A DNA stretch of 64,000 nucleotides from Flavobacterium piscis (GTDB lineage Bacteria; Bacteroidota; Bacteroidia; Flavobacteriales; Flavobacteriaceae). Both the position numbers and the translations under genes were made by a program. Where the stretch lies: NCBI RefSeq assembly GCF_001686925.1, contig NZ_LVEN01000027.1:930001-994000 (forward strand), read 5' to 3'. The notes beneath the pieces were generated by a model, which saw only the letters and a program-made list of their open reading frames with translations, was not told the origin of the DNA and did not search any database. The number at the start of each line of letters is the position of its first letter. Position 1 is the stretch's first letter. Positions 34,134-42,384 of the stretch are shown here, one piece after another.

Positions 34134-34613
34134 TTACATATTTTTAAAAATAGTATGCATCAAACGTTTCTTATCGTTGATACTTTCTTCTAATGAGATC
34201 ATAGTTTCTGTTCTGTAAACACCATCGATATCATCGATCATGAAGATAACTTCTTTTGCGTGCTTAGTATCTTTTGCTCTAATTTTGCAAAAGATATTGA
34301 ATTTTCCTGTCGTTACAGAAGCCACTGTTACGAACGGAATTTGATTGATTCGCTCTAATACAAATTTAGTTTGAGACGTATTGTTTAGGAACACACCTAC
34401 ATATGCAATAAATGAATATCCTAATTTATCGTAATCTAAAGCCAATGAAGAACCCATTATTATTCCTGCGTCTTCCATTTTCTTAACCCTAACATGCACT
34501 GTACCAGCAGATATCAATAGTTTTTTTGCAATGTCAGTAAACGGAACTCTCGTATTGTCTATTAACATATCTAAAATCTGGTGATCTACTTCATCTAAAC
34601 GAAATTTACTCAT
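34134..34613 (-). CDS. Lrp/AsnC-family transcriptional regulator
   Basis: 159 residues. N-terminal helix-turn-helix (LDEVDHQILDMLIDNTRVPF, TDIAKKLLISAGTVHVRVKK) and C-terminal RAM ligand-binding domain (FIAYVGVFL to FCKIRAKDTKHAKEVIF). Octameric regulators of amino-acid metabolism. This form resembles the flavobacterial copy that sits beside M14 peptidase genes: here the carboxypeptidase gene lies 78 bases upstream on the same strand, and amino-acid sensing would suit that neighbour. Closed by its own terminator. Confidence 0.92.
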   Translation of the reverse strand: MSKFRLDEVDHQILDMLIDNTRVPFTDIAKKLLISAGTVHVRVKKMEDAGIIMGSSLALDYDKLGYSFIAYVGVFLNNTSQTKFVLERINQIPFVTVASVTTGKFNIFCKIRAKDTKHAKEVIFMIDDIDGVYRTETMISLEESINDKKRLMHTIFKNM

Positions 34614-34690
34614 AATTCTTTAATTAATATTACTAATTGCTATTACAAAGTATAAAAATATATATAAAAAACAACAAATTCACATAAAAA

Positions 34691-35845
34691 TTAACTTTTT
34701 ATCAATCCGTTAACAAATTTAACATTTTTATTTAAATAAAAATCTGCTTTTTGATTTGATTTCGGAAAATTACTAAAGTCATCGGAATAAACTGCTCCTT
34801 CAGCATCATATTCGTAATGTCCAAAATAATTTTCCAATTCGCCCGCTTCAACTATGTAAGCGTTAAAATGAATCTTATTTTCAATCAATTCTTCTTTGTA
34901 TTGTGCGACAAAATTCGTAATAATTTCGATACCATCATAATTTATTTTGATATTTTTATACATAAAATCATAAAAAACCACTTTATTTTGTGAAATATTC
35001 AAATAATCATTAATTCTATTATCAACTAAATCGTTTTCGCTAATGATTTTAAAACTTGAAAAAAGTGAGAAAAATAAGAACTTTCGGGTAATTTCTCGTT
35101 CGTAATCATCAGGAAAATGACCTGCTTCGAATAAAATAGTTGGCGCTCCCAAAAACTGAAATGTATCTCCTATACAATTGATATTAAACGAATCATCAAA
35201 GCGGCCAACCTGTCCCGGAATATACTCTTGCAGTACATCATTAATTCCCGCAATAACATTAATTGCTTTTAAGCGATTCTCATTCACTTCTCTTTCTTCA
35301 TTATAAGAAGGTGCTAAAAATGAAACAGTTGCAGGTTTTCCTGTGTCTCCTGCGCCAAATATAGTGCGCTGATCATGCAGGTTAAAGCAATAATGAGGTT
35401 TAAAACGCTCGAAAACATCTCGTAAAACCTTGCTTTCTGGCTGAGTAAGGTTTTGAGAATCTCTGTTTAAGTCAATTTTATTAGCATTTTCTCTTGTATA
35501 AAGTCGTGCACCATCCGGATTTAAAATAGGAATACAGTAAAAGGTAAACGTATTAAGCATTTTCTCTGCAATCTCAGATCCGCTGTTTACAACATTGATA
35601 AAGTCAAACAAGGCTTTTGTTGTAGTGCTTTCATTTCCGTGCATTTGTGACCAAAGGTAAATGCGGGTTGCTCCGGTCCCAATTTGGTAACTATATATAG
35701 GTTCGTCTAAAACTGATCTTCCAATTATTTGTACTTGATTATTTGTATTTAATTTATCTAATAATGGTTTAATACGATCTAATGTCAGATAACGACCTTC
35801 TATTGTTTTCTCTTTGTAGTGGCTAAATAATTCTTCTAAATTCAT
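34691..35845 (-). CDS. M14-family zinc carboxypeptidase
   Basis: 384 residues, no signal peptide. Zinc site HxxE in WSQMHGNESTTTKALF, substrate-binding NxR-like NKIDLNRD, the third zinc His in FNLHDQRT, and the general base Glu in LFEAGHFPDDYERE. Members remove C-terminal residues from peptides or amidated substrates; a cytoplasmic form suggests intracellular peptide recycling. Its promoter lies inside one of six palindromes shared with the divergent HTH regulator, so it is probably a regulated target of that protein. Confidence 0.87.
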   Translation of the reverse strand: MNLEELFSHYKEKTIEGRYLTLDRIKPLLDKLNTNNQVQIIGRSVLDEPIYSYQIGTGATRIYLWSQMHGNESTTTKALFDFINVVNSGSEIAEKMLNTFTFYCIPILNPDGARLYTRENANKIDLNRDSQNLTQPESKVLRDVFERFKPHYCFNLHDQRTIFGAGDTGKPATVSFLAPSYNEEREVNENRLKAINVIAGINDVLQEYIPGQVGRFDDSFNINCIGDTFQFLGAPTILFEAGHFPDDYEREITRKFLFFSLFSSFKIISENDLVDNRINDYLNISQNKVVFYDFMYKNIKINYDGIEIITNFVAQYKEELIENKIHFNAYIVEAGELENYFGHYEYDAEGAVYSDDFSNFPKSNQKADFYLNKNVKFVNGLIKS

Positions 35846-35858
35846 TGTCTTTTGATTA

Positions 35859-35874
35859 GTTTACAAAAGTAAAC
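35859..35874. promoter_or_regulatory. Operator site 1 over the carboxypeptidase promoter
   Basis: GTTTACAAAAGTAAAC, perfect 6-bp arms. Its minus strand contains TACTTTTG (35871-35864), a -7 box 19 bases from the M14 start codon, so operator and promoter coincide. Confidence 0.7.
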
Positions 35875-35883
35875 ATCTTTATT

Positions 35884-35930
35884 TTTACATTTGTAAACAT
35901 TGAAAAATAAGTATAATTTATAATTGTAAA
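35884..35930. promoter_or_regulatory. Operator sites 2 and 3
   Basis: TTTACATTTGTAAA (35884-35897), perfect palindrome; TTTATAATTGTAAA (35917-35930), one departure from TTTACAnnTGTAAA. Confidence 0.65.
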
Positions 35931-36080
35931 CAAGATTTTAATCTATTTTAATCAATTAGTGTATACTTGAGTTGACAAATGTTATAACTTTAATTATCAA
36001 TAATTAATATACTGTATATTAGATATTTAATATTAATTATCTAAAGCTTTAATTACTGTTAAATTGCCTTTTAACTATAA

Positions 36081-36094
36081 TTTACAACTGTAAA
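36081..36094. promoter_or_regulatory. Operator site 4
   Basis: TTTACAACTGTAAA, perfect palindrome directly before the -33 TTG (36096-36098) of the HTH gene. Between sites 3 and 4 is about 150 bases of AT-rich DNA with no other clear signal. Confidence 0.65.
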
Positions 36095-36095
36095 A

Positions 36096-36130
36096 TTGCT
36101 TTATTAAATTCTTTTAATTACATTTGTAAA
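36096..36130 (+). promoter_or_regulatory. Promoter of the HTH gene with operator site 5
   Basis: -33 TTG (36096-36098), 20-base spacer, -7 TACATTTG (36119-36126). The -7 box is embedded in ATTACATTTGTAAA (36117-36130), a one-mismatch copy of the palindrome. Confidence 0.7.
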
Positions 36131-36151
36131 CAATGGTTTTAAAAATGAAAA

Positions 36152-36165
36152 TTTACAATGGTAAA
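36152..36165 (+). promoter_or_regulatory. Operator site 6 over the HTH start codon
   Basis: TTTACAATGGTAAA contains the ATG (36158-36160) of the regulator gene. Sites 4, 5 and 6 are spaced 36 and 35 bases apart. Confidence 0.6.
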
Positions 36166-36607
36166 CATAGATGATTTTGTAAAACGCCTGGAAATTATAC
36201 TGGAGTATTATGCTTTAAATGCGTCTTCTTTTGCGGATAAAATTGGTGTACAGCGTTCAAGTATGTCTCACCTACTTTCAGGCAGAAATAAACCAAGCTT
36301 GGATTTTGTAATGAAAATTACTGAAGTTTTTCCTGAAGTCGATCTCTACTGGATTTTAAATGGCACGGGAAGTTTTCCAAAAAACAATGAGGAAATTTTA
36401 GAAACTACAAAAACTCCCGCTCCTATTTCTTCAAATGAAAATTTAACTCCAGGAGATTTGTTTTCTGAGATTAATTATGAAGCTGGAAAAACAGAAATAA
36501 AAATTGCTTCAGAAACTAAAAATCAAAATTTAATTTCTGAAGAAAGTGAAATTGAGAAAATTGTTATTTTTTATAAAAACGGAACTTTTAAGGCATACAA
36601 TCCATAA
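36158..36607 (+). CDS. XRE-type HTH regulator
   Basis: 149 residues. Residues 5-66 form a Cro/C1 helix-turn-helix domain: YALNASSFADKIGVQRSSMS with HLLSGRNKPSLDFVMKI, followed by VDLYWILNGTGSFP, a tail common in flavobacterial members. Residues 70-149 are low-complexity Glu/Lys/Asn sequence ending in KIVIFYKNGTFKAYNP, with no enzymatic motif. The upstream region carries six TTTACAnnTGTAAA palindromes, one over its own -7 box and one over its start codon, which strongly suggests autoregulation and control of the divergent M14 gene. Confidence 0.85.
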   Translation: MVNIDDFVKRLEIILEYYALNASSFADKIGVQRSSMSHLLSGRNKPSLDFVMKITEVFPEVDLYWILNGTGSFPKNNEEILETTKTPAPISSNENLTPGDLFSEINYEAGKTEIKIASETKNQNLISEESEIEKIVIFYKNGTFKAYNP

Positions 36608-36688
36608 TTCGAAAAATCGCATATTGCAAAAAAAATAAAAATATTTTACGTTTAAGCGATTCTCACGTTGCTTAAAAAGAATGAAATT

Positions 36689-37243
36689 TTATAACTGAAA
36701 ACCATTTTCCGGAATTCTGCCAACGACTCCTTTATAATGCTTTTTCAAAATCAAAAGATCAGCTTCGTAATTTCCGGTTGGTAAAAATGGTTTTGCAAAA
36801 CTGACTTCTTTTTTACCCCAATCAAAAGCAACCGGAACAATAGGCACATTTGCCTTAAGTGCAATATAATAGAATCCTGTTTTGATTTCTTTTACTTTTT
36901 TACGGGTTCCTTCGGGTGCTACAGCCAAACGAAAAACATCTTTTCTGTCAAAAATCGCTGCAATCGAATCTACTTTGTTCAATCCGCCGCTGCGATCCAG
37001 AGGTTCTCCTCCTACGCTTCTAAAATAATATCCAAAAGGAAATTTGAATAATTCTTTTTTCCCAACCCAATTCATTTCTAAACCGGAGATTCCACGGGTA
37101 AATATTCCCAAATAAAAATCATGATTGCTTGTATGTGGCATCACCATCATCACACATTTTTTCACTTCCGCATTTTCAATTCCCACTATTTTCCAGCCCA
37201 TTAGCTTAAAAAAGATGAATTTATACAACTGTTTTTTCATCAA
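36689..37243 (-). CDS. 1-acyl-sn-glycerol-3-phosphate acyltransferase-like protein
   Basis: 184 residues. PlsC-family motifs in order: HTSNHD (HX4D, catalytic), GGEPLDRSGG (glycerol-phosphate-binding region) and APEGTRKKVKEIKTGFYYIA (motif III), then IVPVAFDW. It lacks an N-terminal membrane helix and is shorter than PlsC (about 245), a form seen in many bacteria where the acyl acceptor is unsure (lysophospholipid or ornithine lipid). Convergent with the HTH gene and divergent from the spermidine-synthase-like gene. Confidence 0.85.
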   Translation of the reverse strand: MMKKQLYKFIFFKLMGWKIVGIENAEVKKCVMMVMPHTSNHDFYLGIFTRGISGLEMNWVGKKELFKFPFGYYFRSVGGEPLDRSGGLNKVDSIAAIFDRKDVFRLAVAPEGTRKKVKEIKTGFYYIALKANVPIVPVAFDWGKKEVSFAKPFLPTGNYEADLLILKKHYKGVVGRIPENGFQL

Positions 37244-37280
37244 AGTTTATTTTTCTTGCAAAATAAAAGATTTAAAGTGG

Positions 37281-37288
37281 TAAATTTG
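37281..37288 (+). promoter_or_regulatory. -7 element for the spermidine-synthase-like gene
   Basis: TAAATTTG, 17 bases before ATG 37306. It probably drives the whole run up to 40202. Confidence 0.55.
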
Positions 37289-37305
37289 AGTAAAAGCATT
37301 TAAAA

Positions 37306-37971
37306 ATGATTCAAAAATTATTCAGTTATATCATTCCAATAAAAATATTCAAAAAAAAATCAGAAAGAAGTAAAATTATCGAGGTTACGTGGGCAAACGG
37401 AGAGTTGGTTCTGGATTCTGAGAACACCAATTATTCGTACGGAAGTTTGCAGCGTATCTTAAGATACGGTCTTAGAAACATAGGTTATAATACGATTCTT
37501 AAAATGGATCACATTCTTTTATTGGGAGTTGCCGGTGGGAGCGTCATCAAAACACTGGTAGATGAAATTGAATATAAAGGTAAGATTACAGGTGTAGAAA
37601 TAGATTCTGAAATTATTCAGATCGCCAATCAGTATTTCAACCTTGATCAAATAAGGCAATTGGAAATTGTAATTGATGATGCGTTTGAATTTGTTTTAAA
37701 AACAAAAAACAAATATGATCTCATCATTATTGATATTTTTGAAGATATCAAAATGCCAAATTTCTTATTTGAAAGTTTTTTTAGCGGACGAATTTGCTCT
37801 CTTTTAAAAAATAAAGGTTTTGTTCTTTTCAATACCATGATTTTAGATGAAGCCCATAATGTTCGCAACAAAAAATATATCTCAGAAATAAATACCGAAT
37901 CGTTTACTTCGAAAATGCTGCCCCGCATTGAAGTACATAATGAGTTAATAATTATTGAAAAAGTTGTTTAA
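37306..37971 (+). CDS. Spermidine-synthase-like methyltransferase-fold protein
   Basis: 221 residues. Rossmann-fold core with ILLLGVAGGSVIKTLVDE (nucleotide-binding loop), ITGVEIDSEIIQIANQYF, VIDDAFEFV and DLIIIDIFEDIKMPNFLF, in the order found in polyamine synthases. It lacks the usual N-terminal strand domain that tetramerises SpeE, and the canonical acidic DAxD/GGGDG residues appear as GVAGG and DIFED. Aminopropyl transfer is therefore uncertain; another SAM-dependent reaction is possible. First gene of a tight five-gene run. Confidence 0.75.
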   Translation: MIQKLFSYIIPIKIFKKKSERSKIIEVTWANGELVLDSENTNYSYGSLQRILRYGLRNIGYNTILKMDHILLLGVAGGSVIKTLVDEIEYKGKITGVEIDSEIIQIANQYFNLDQIRQLEIVIDDAFEFVLKTKNKYDLIIIDIFEDIKMPNFLFESFFSGRICSLLKNKGFVLFNTMILDEAHNVRNKKYISEINTESFTSKMLPRIEVHNELIIIEKVV

Positions 37972-37982
37972 ATTTAAAATTT

Positions 37983-38660
37983 ATGAAACCTCTTGCCTCC
38001 ATTTTAAAAGCCTTGCCACCTACTAAAGTGATTGATTCTAGTATACATCTTTCAAAATATATTCCGTTAGATTTATCTGTTACGAATCATGAATTAATGG
38101 AAATGAAACCTGAAAATGCATCTGAATTTGAAACATTTATTTCTAATTACCTGGAAAAAAATAATGCAGAAGTCGCATTTGGAGGTTACATAGAAGGTCG
38201 TACCTTATACAAACGAAGTACGATTTTTAAAAACGATTCTATTCCGGAGCGCAATATTCATATTGGGCTTGATTTATGGACAAAAGCTGATACGGCAGTT
38301 TTGGCACCGCTTAGCGGAAAAGTACACAGCTTTAAAAACAATATTGGTTTGGGTGATTACGGTCCAACAATTATTTTAGAGCACATTATCGAAAATGAAA
38401 AATTTTATACTTTATACGGACATTTATCGTTAGAAAGTATAGAAAACCTTAGTGTTGGGACATTTTTTAATAAAGGTCAAAAAATTGCAACTCTTGGAAA
38501 TTCAAGTGTTAATGGCGATTATGCACCTCATGTACATTTTCAGATCATAAATGATATCGAAGAGTACAACGGTGATTATCCCGGAGTTTGCAATACAAAT
38601 GATTTGAATTTTTATATTGAAAATTGTCCTGATCCCAACTTATTATTAAAAATTACTTAA
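37983..38660 (+). CDS. M23 (LytM-type) metallopeptidase
   Basis: 225 residues. Zinc ligands and active site: HIGLDLWTKADTAV (HxxxD), TLYGHLSLE and YAPHVHFQII (HxH), typical of lysostaphin-like endopeptidases. The spacing is that of an active peptidase. No signal peptide or membrane helix is evident at the N-terminus, which is unusual for a peptidoglycan hydrolase. Starts 11 bases after the preceding gene and 6 bases before the next. Confidence 0.85.
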   Translation: MKPLASILKALPPTKVIDSSIHLSKYIPLDLSVTNHELMEMKPENASEFETFISNYLEKNNAEVAFGGYIEGRTLYKRSTIFKNDSIPERNIHIGLDLWTKADTAVLAPLSGKVHSFKNNIGLGDYGPTIILEHIIENEKFYTLYGHLSLESIENLSVGTFFNKGQKIATLGNSSVNGDYAPHVHFQIINDIEEYNGDYPGVCNTNDLNFYIENCPDPNLLLKIT

Positions 38661-38666
38661 ATAGTT

Positions 38667-39143
38667 ATGAAGAAAGCAGGATTGATTATATGTTTGTTGC
38701 TGTTAATTGGGTGTAAATCGAAAACCGTTAGCAGAGATACCGAAGATTTAAAAATTAAGAAAATTTCTGGTGCAGAGGTTAATGCCAATCAGCAACAAAA
38801 AGCGTACGAATTAGGAAAACGGGTTTTAGAAACCTGTAATACATCAAAGTTTAAACCTTTTAATGAAACAGAAGTAACTGCTTCGGTGAGGCAAAACACA
38901 ACCGAAGAGCGTTTAACCAAAACATGTCAGAGGTTCAGACAATATTACGGAAGTTTTATAGATTTAAAATTAGATGGCGTTTACAAGACAAAACAAGAAG
39001 TAGTGTACCGCTATCACGCCTTATACACAAAAAAAGTCGCCAATAAAGAATTGCGCGTTTTTGTGAATGAAGAAAATTTGGTTTCTGCCATTAAATCAAT
39101 GGATTGGGATGAAAAATTTGATTCTAAAATAACTGAACAATAA
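38667..39143 (+). CDS. Lipoprotein of unknown function
   Basis: 158 residues. Signal sequence with lipobox LLIGC (Cys16). The mature part is hydrophilic, with a Q/N-rich stretch, the segment CNTSKFKPFNETEVTASVRQ and a C-terminal region YRYHALYTKKVANKELRVFV that looks like a small alpha/beta domain. Family not recognised. In the run after the M23 gene (6 bases apart) and 9 bases before another exported protein; adjacent exported genes suggest an envelope role. Confidence 0.65.
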   Translation: MKKAGLIICLLLLIGCKSKTVSRDTEDLKIKKISGAEVNANQQQKAYELGKRVLETCNTSKFKPFNETEVTASVRQNTTEERLTKTCQRFRQYYGSFIDLKLDGVYKTKQEVVYRYHALYTKKVANKELRVFVNEENLVSAIKSMDWDEKFDSKITEQ

Positions 39144-39152
39144 AATAAAATT

Positions 39153-39677
39153 ATGAATTTAAAACTGCCTTTTTTTTTAGTACTGCTAATTTCAACATTT
39201 GCAAATGCTCAGGAAACAATGAGTGTAAAAGGCTCTAAACCTTATCCTGCAACAGAAAATTATACTTTCATTTGCGAAAAATATGTTTACACAGGCGAAG
39301 CAAATGTTCAGATTGCAAAAACAGAAAAAGGAGGCATTTTAAAAATAACCATTAAAACAGCAAATGATAAAACCCGAATTTCTGGTGGTTTATATGTTGA
39401 TTTAGCAAACGGGGATGTTATTCCCTGCGTTGACAAAAAAGTAAACGAAAGTACTGAAGGGACAACATCTTCATATTATTATTTTACTCCGGCCGAAATG
39501 ATCAAACTTAAAAAAAATGACATTAAAGGAGTACGCTTTATAGTTACCGGAAACTCTAACGCCTTTGGCGATCAAACCGGATATTTTACAGCGTCAAATA
39601 AAATGACCTATTTTTCGACGGCATTTGATAAATCTAAAAAATCATTTGATACTGCCGCAGCAATTACTACTCTATAA
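39153..39677 (+). CDS. Secreted protein of unknown function
   Basis: 174 residues. Signal peptide cleaved after about FANAQ (residue 20). Mature part of about 150 residues with many short strands and Thr/Ser/Lys-rich loops (YTFICEKYVYTGEANVQIAK, ISGGLYVDLANGDVIPC). Two Cys could form a disulfide in the periplasm. No recognised domain. Fourth gene of the run; the following NTF2-like gene is 54 bases on. Confidence 0.6.
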   Translation: MNLKLPFFLVLLISTFANAQETMSVKGSKPYPATENYTFICEKYVYTGEANVQIAKTEKGGILKITIKTANDKTRISGGLYVDLANGDVIPCVDKKVNESTEGTTSSYYYFTPAEMIKLKKNDIKGVRFIVTGNSNAFGDQTGYFTASNKMTYFSTAFDKSKKSFDTAAAITTL

Positions 39678-39731
39678 ATAAATTATTTAATCTAATAATT
39701 TATTTATATTTAAACTCTAATATAATACCCT

Positions 39732-40202
39732 ATGAATCCTAACGAAGCATTAATTACCAAATTTTACACTGCTTTTGCGAACGCCGATGCGAAAACAATG
39801 AGTGAATGTTACCATCCTAAAATTCATTTTATTGATCCTGCTTTTGGCTTACTAAAAGAAGATCAGGTGACTAAAATGTGGGAAATGCTTATTTTAAAAA
39901 GCAAAGGCAATATCAAAATAGAATTTTCTGATATAAAAGCCGATGATTCTTCAGGTTCAGCAAAATGGGTTGCTGCTTATAATTTTAGTAAAACAAATAG
40001 AAAAGTAATCAATACAGTTACTGCCGAATTTGCTTTTCAGGACGGATTAATTATCAAACATACAGACAGTTTTGATGTTTGGAAATGGTCGAAACAAGCT
40101 TTTGGTCCAATGGGATATTTATTAGGATGGACAGGTTTTTTTCAGAAGAAAATTCAGGACCAGGCCTTATTGTCACTCAAAAAGTTTCAGGAATCTAAAT
40201 AA
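39732..40202 (+). CDS. NTF2/SnoaL-like protein
   Basis: 156 residues, no signal peptide. NTF2-like domain: EALITKFYTAFANADAKTMSE followed by CYHPKIHFIDPAFGLL is the typical first helix and turn, and HTDSFDVWKWSKQAFGPMG with LLGWTGFFQKKI the characteristic C-terminal part of the subgroup seen in many Bacteroidota. Ligand unknown. Possibly the last gene of the 37306-40202 run. Confidence 0.82.
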   Translation: MNPNEALITKFYTAFANADAKTMSECYHPKIHFIDPAFGLLKEDQVTKMWEMLILKSKGNIKIEFSDIKADDSSGSAKWVAAYNFSKTNRKVINTVTAEFAFQDGLIIKHTDSFDVWKWSKQAFGPMGYLLGWTGFFQKKIQDQALLSLKKFQESK

Positions 40203-40326
40203 TTTCCAGAGATTATAAATTCAAAATCAGCTAAAATATATTTTTAGTATTTACTATCTGCCTTCATTTAATATTTGCTTGTTTTTTACTACTTTTTGTT
40301 GAGTTAATCGTTAATGGGGAATAACT

Positions 40327-42069
40327 ATGAAAGAACTTGTACACAAAAAACTAAATCAATTACAGGCAACGGCAATTTGTGGAAACGATATTAGTTCCTC
40401 TTGTTTATATGTTTCAGCATTAACTATTTTGTATGCAGGTCAATACGCCTGGATTTCATTATTAATAGTTGCAGTGGTTTTGTATTTGTTCAGAAAAATT
40501 TATGGAGAAGTTGTTGGTGCAATCCCCTTAAACGGTGGAGCTTACAATGTTCTATTAAATACATCAACCAAACGATTGGCTTCACTCGCTGCGACATTAA
40601 CCGTTTTGTCGTATATGGCGACAGCAGTAATTTCAGCATCAGAAGGCATGCATTATTTACACGGAATCTTCGAAAGTTTAAATGTAACTATTGCAACAAT
40701 TGTCGTTCTCATTTTATTTACAGGACTTGCTATTTTAGGAATCGGCGAATCGGCATTCGTGGCCGTGATTATTTTTATCACACATTTAGCTACTTTAACC
40801 CTACTCGTCTTAGCTTCGTTATGGTTTGTCTTAAACAATGGTTTTGAAATTTTTCATATCAATTGGGCAACTCCCATAGCGTACGGAAATATTAAAACAG
40901 CCTTATTTCTGGGTTTTTCGGCAGCCATGCTTGGTATTTCGGGTTTCGAAAGTTCTGCCAATTTTGTCGAAGAGCAAGAACCAGGCGTTTTTCCAAAAAC
41001 GCTTAGAAATATGTGGGCAATCGTAAGTTTCTTCAATCCTGTAATTGCGATACTGTTAATCAGCATTATTCCATTAACAGAAGTCGGCGCAAACAAAGAA
41101 TCACTTCTCGCTCATTTGGGACAAACCACCGGAGGATCATGGCTCGCGTGGCTGATTTCTATCGATGCGGTTTTAGTTTTGTGCGGAGCAGTATTAACTT
41201 CATTTGTTGGAGTTTCCGGATTATTAAACCGAATGACCTTAGACAGAATTCTGCCCAATTATTTTTTAAAACAAAATGCAAGAGGTTCGCATTATAGAAT
41301 TGTAATCAGTTTTTTGGTTTTATGCATTTCGGTACTTTTTGCTACAAGCGGTCATTTAGAATCTTTGGCCGGAGTTTATACCTTTTCGTTTCTCGCCGTC
41401 ATGGCATTATTCGGAATCGGAAATTTATTACTCAAATTCAAACGTAAAAAATTACCAAGACCTGAGCGTGCACGTGGAATTGCAGTCGTGCTGGCAGTTT
41501 CGTTTATCATTGCCGCTTTCTTAGGAAACATGAAGCTCAACATCAACTCCTTTTATACCTTTTTAAAATACATGGTTCCGTCACTGATTTTTATCGGAAT
41601 CATGCTAAACCGCGTCATCTTAATTCGATTACTAATCGAAGCTTTAGAGTATTTCTATCAGCCTTTACGAAAAATGGTAATTCTCAGCAATCGTTATTTA
41701 CAACGAATGAGTGTCGAAATCAATTCGCAGGAATTTGTCTTTTTTACCAAAGGCGACGACATTGCCATTCTCAACAAAGTCCTGCAATACGTTCAGGGAA
41801 ATGAAACCACTAATAAACTAAAGATTGTTTATGTAACAAACAATACTTCAAGAAACGAAGCTTTAATAAAAGATCTTGAAGTTCTGGATCGCGCTTACGA
41901 TGAAATTGACCTGGAATATCTTGAAATACAAGGTGTTTTTGGTCCAGAAATCATAAACGAATTATCCGAAAAGTGGAAAATCCCTAAAAACTTCATGTTC
42001 ATAGGTTCTCCCGGAAATAAGTTTTCGTACCGCGTTTCGGATCTTGGCGGAGTGCGCCTAATTATGTAG
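40327..42069 (+). CDS. APC-family amino-acid/polyamine permease
   Basis: 580 residues. Twelve hydrophobic helices up to about residue 440, beginning in the APC pattern (SSSCLYVSALTILYAGQYAW, VVGAIPLNGGAYNVLLNTST) and containing GISGFESSANFVEEQEPG, the E-containing helix of the LeuT-like fold. The remaining 140 residues are cytoplasmic and resemble a USP-like alpha/beta domain (VLQYVQGNETTNKLKIVYVT), as found in several Bacteroidota permeases. Substrate not determinable. Preceded by 124 bases without another gene. Confidence 0.85.
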   Translation: MKELVHKKLNQLQATAICGNDISSSCLYVSALTILYAGQYAWISLLIVAVVLYLFRKIYGEVVGAIPLNGGAYNVLLNTSTKRLASLAATLTVLSYMATAVISASEGMHYLHGIFESLNVTIATIVVLILFTGLAILGIGESAFVAVIIFITHLATLTLLVLASLWFVLNNGFEIFHINWATPIAYGNIKTALFLGFSAAMLGISGFESSANFVEEQEPGVFPKTLRNMWAIVSFFNPVIAILLISIIPLTEVGANKESLLAHLGQTTGGSWLAWLISIDAVLVLCGAVLTSFVGVSGLLNRMTLDRILPNYFLKQNARGSHYRIVISFLVLCISVLFATSGHLESLAGVYTFSFLAVMALFGIGNLLLKFKRKKLPRPERARGIAVVLAVSFIIAAFLGNMKLNINSFYTFLKYMVPSLIFIGIMLNRVILIRLLIEALEYFYQPLRKMVILSNRYLQRMSVEINSQEFVFFTKGDDIAILNKVLQYVQGNETTNKLKIVYVTNNTSRNEALIKDLEVLDRAYDEIDLEYLEIQGVFGPEIINELSEKWKIPKNFMFIGSPGNKFSYRVSDLGGVRLIM

Positions 42070-42114
42070 TAGAATTTTCAGGAGCAAACAAATCAGTTTT
42101 CTTAAGACTTTCTG

Positions 42115-42177
42115 TCCCGCTTTCACCTTTATCTTTGTTCGTTCCTCTCAAAGGATACCGGCTCTATCGGGGCTAAG
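42115..42177. repeat. Dispersed repeat, CCCGCTTTC ... CTATCGGGGCTAAG family, copy 1
   Basis: The ends CCCGCTTTC and CAAAGGATACCGGC/TCTATCGGGGCTAAG match, in opposite orientation, the element at 50976-51052. Here the central hairpin has worn down. It lies just after the permease stop. The 42070-42384 gap contains only this and the next repeat. Confidence 0.7.
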
Positions 42178-42234
42178 CGAGAAATTTATCATTCATAAAA
42201 AACAAAAAATAGTTTGCAACCGAAATTGTTTTTT

Positions 42235-42371
42235 AACCGCGAGGCATAATTTTACCGCAAAGCACGCAAAGTTTTTTATCAAAGCAGTTTTATAAAAACG
42301 TAAAGTTCGCGAAGCTTTGTATTGACCAGCTTTGCGAACTTTGCGAAAAAATCTTAGCGCTCTTTGCGGTT
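42235..42371. repeat. Dispersed repeat bounded by AACCGC / GCGGTT
   Basis: Begins AACCGC and ends GCGGTT, with repeated GCAAAG and TTTGCG motifs inside and an internal inverted repeat (AAGTTCGCGAAGCT against AGCTTTGCGAACTT, one mismatch). Related to the element beginning at 60668 (AACCGCTAAGAACGCAAAG). It sits between the convergent permease and PLP-enzyme genes. Confidence 0.7.
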
Positions 42372-42384
42372 ACATTTTAAATTT

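Noticed and set aside
40401-40847. 148-codon plus-strand frame inside the permease gene
   Set aside because: Out-of-frame shadow of a long membrane-protein gene; high in Cys, Ser and Arg, without conserved motifs.
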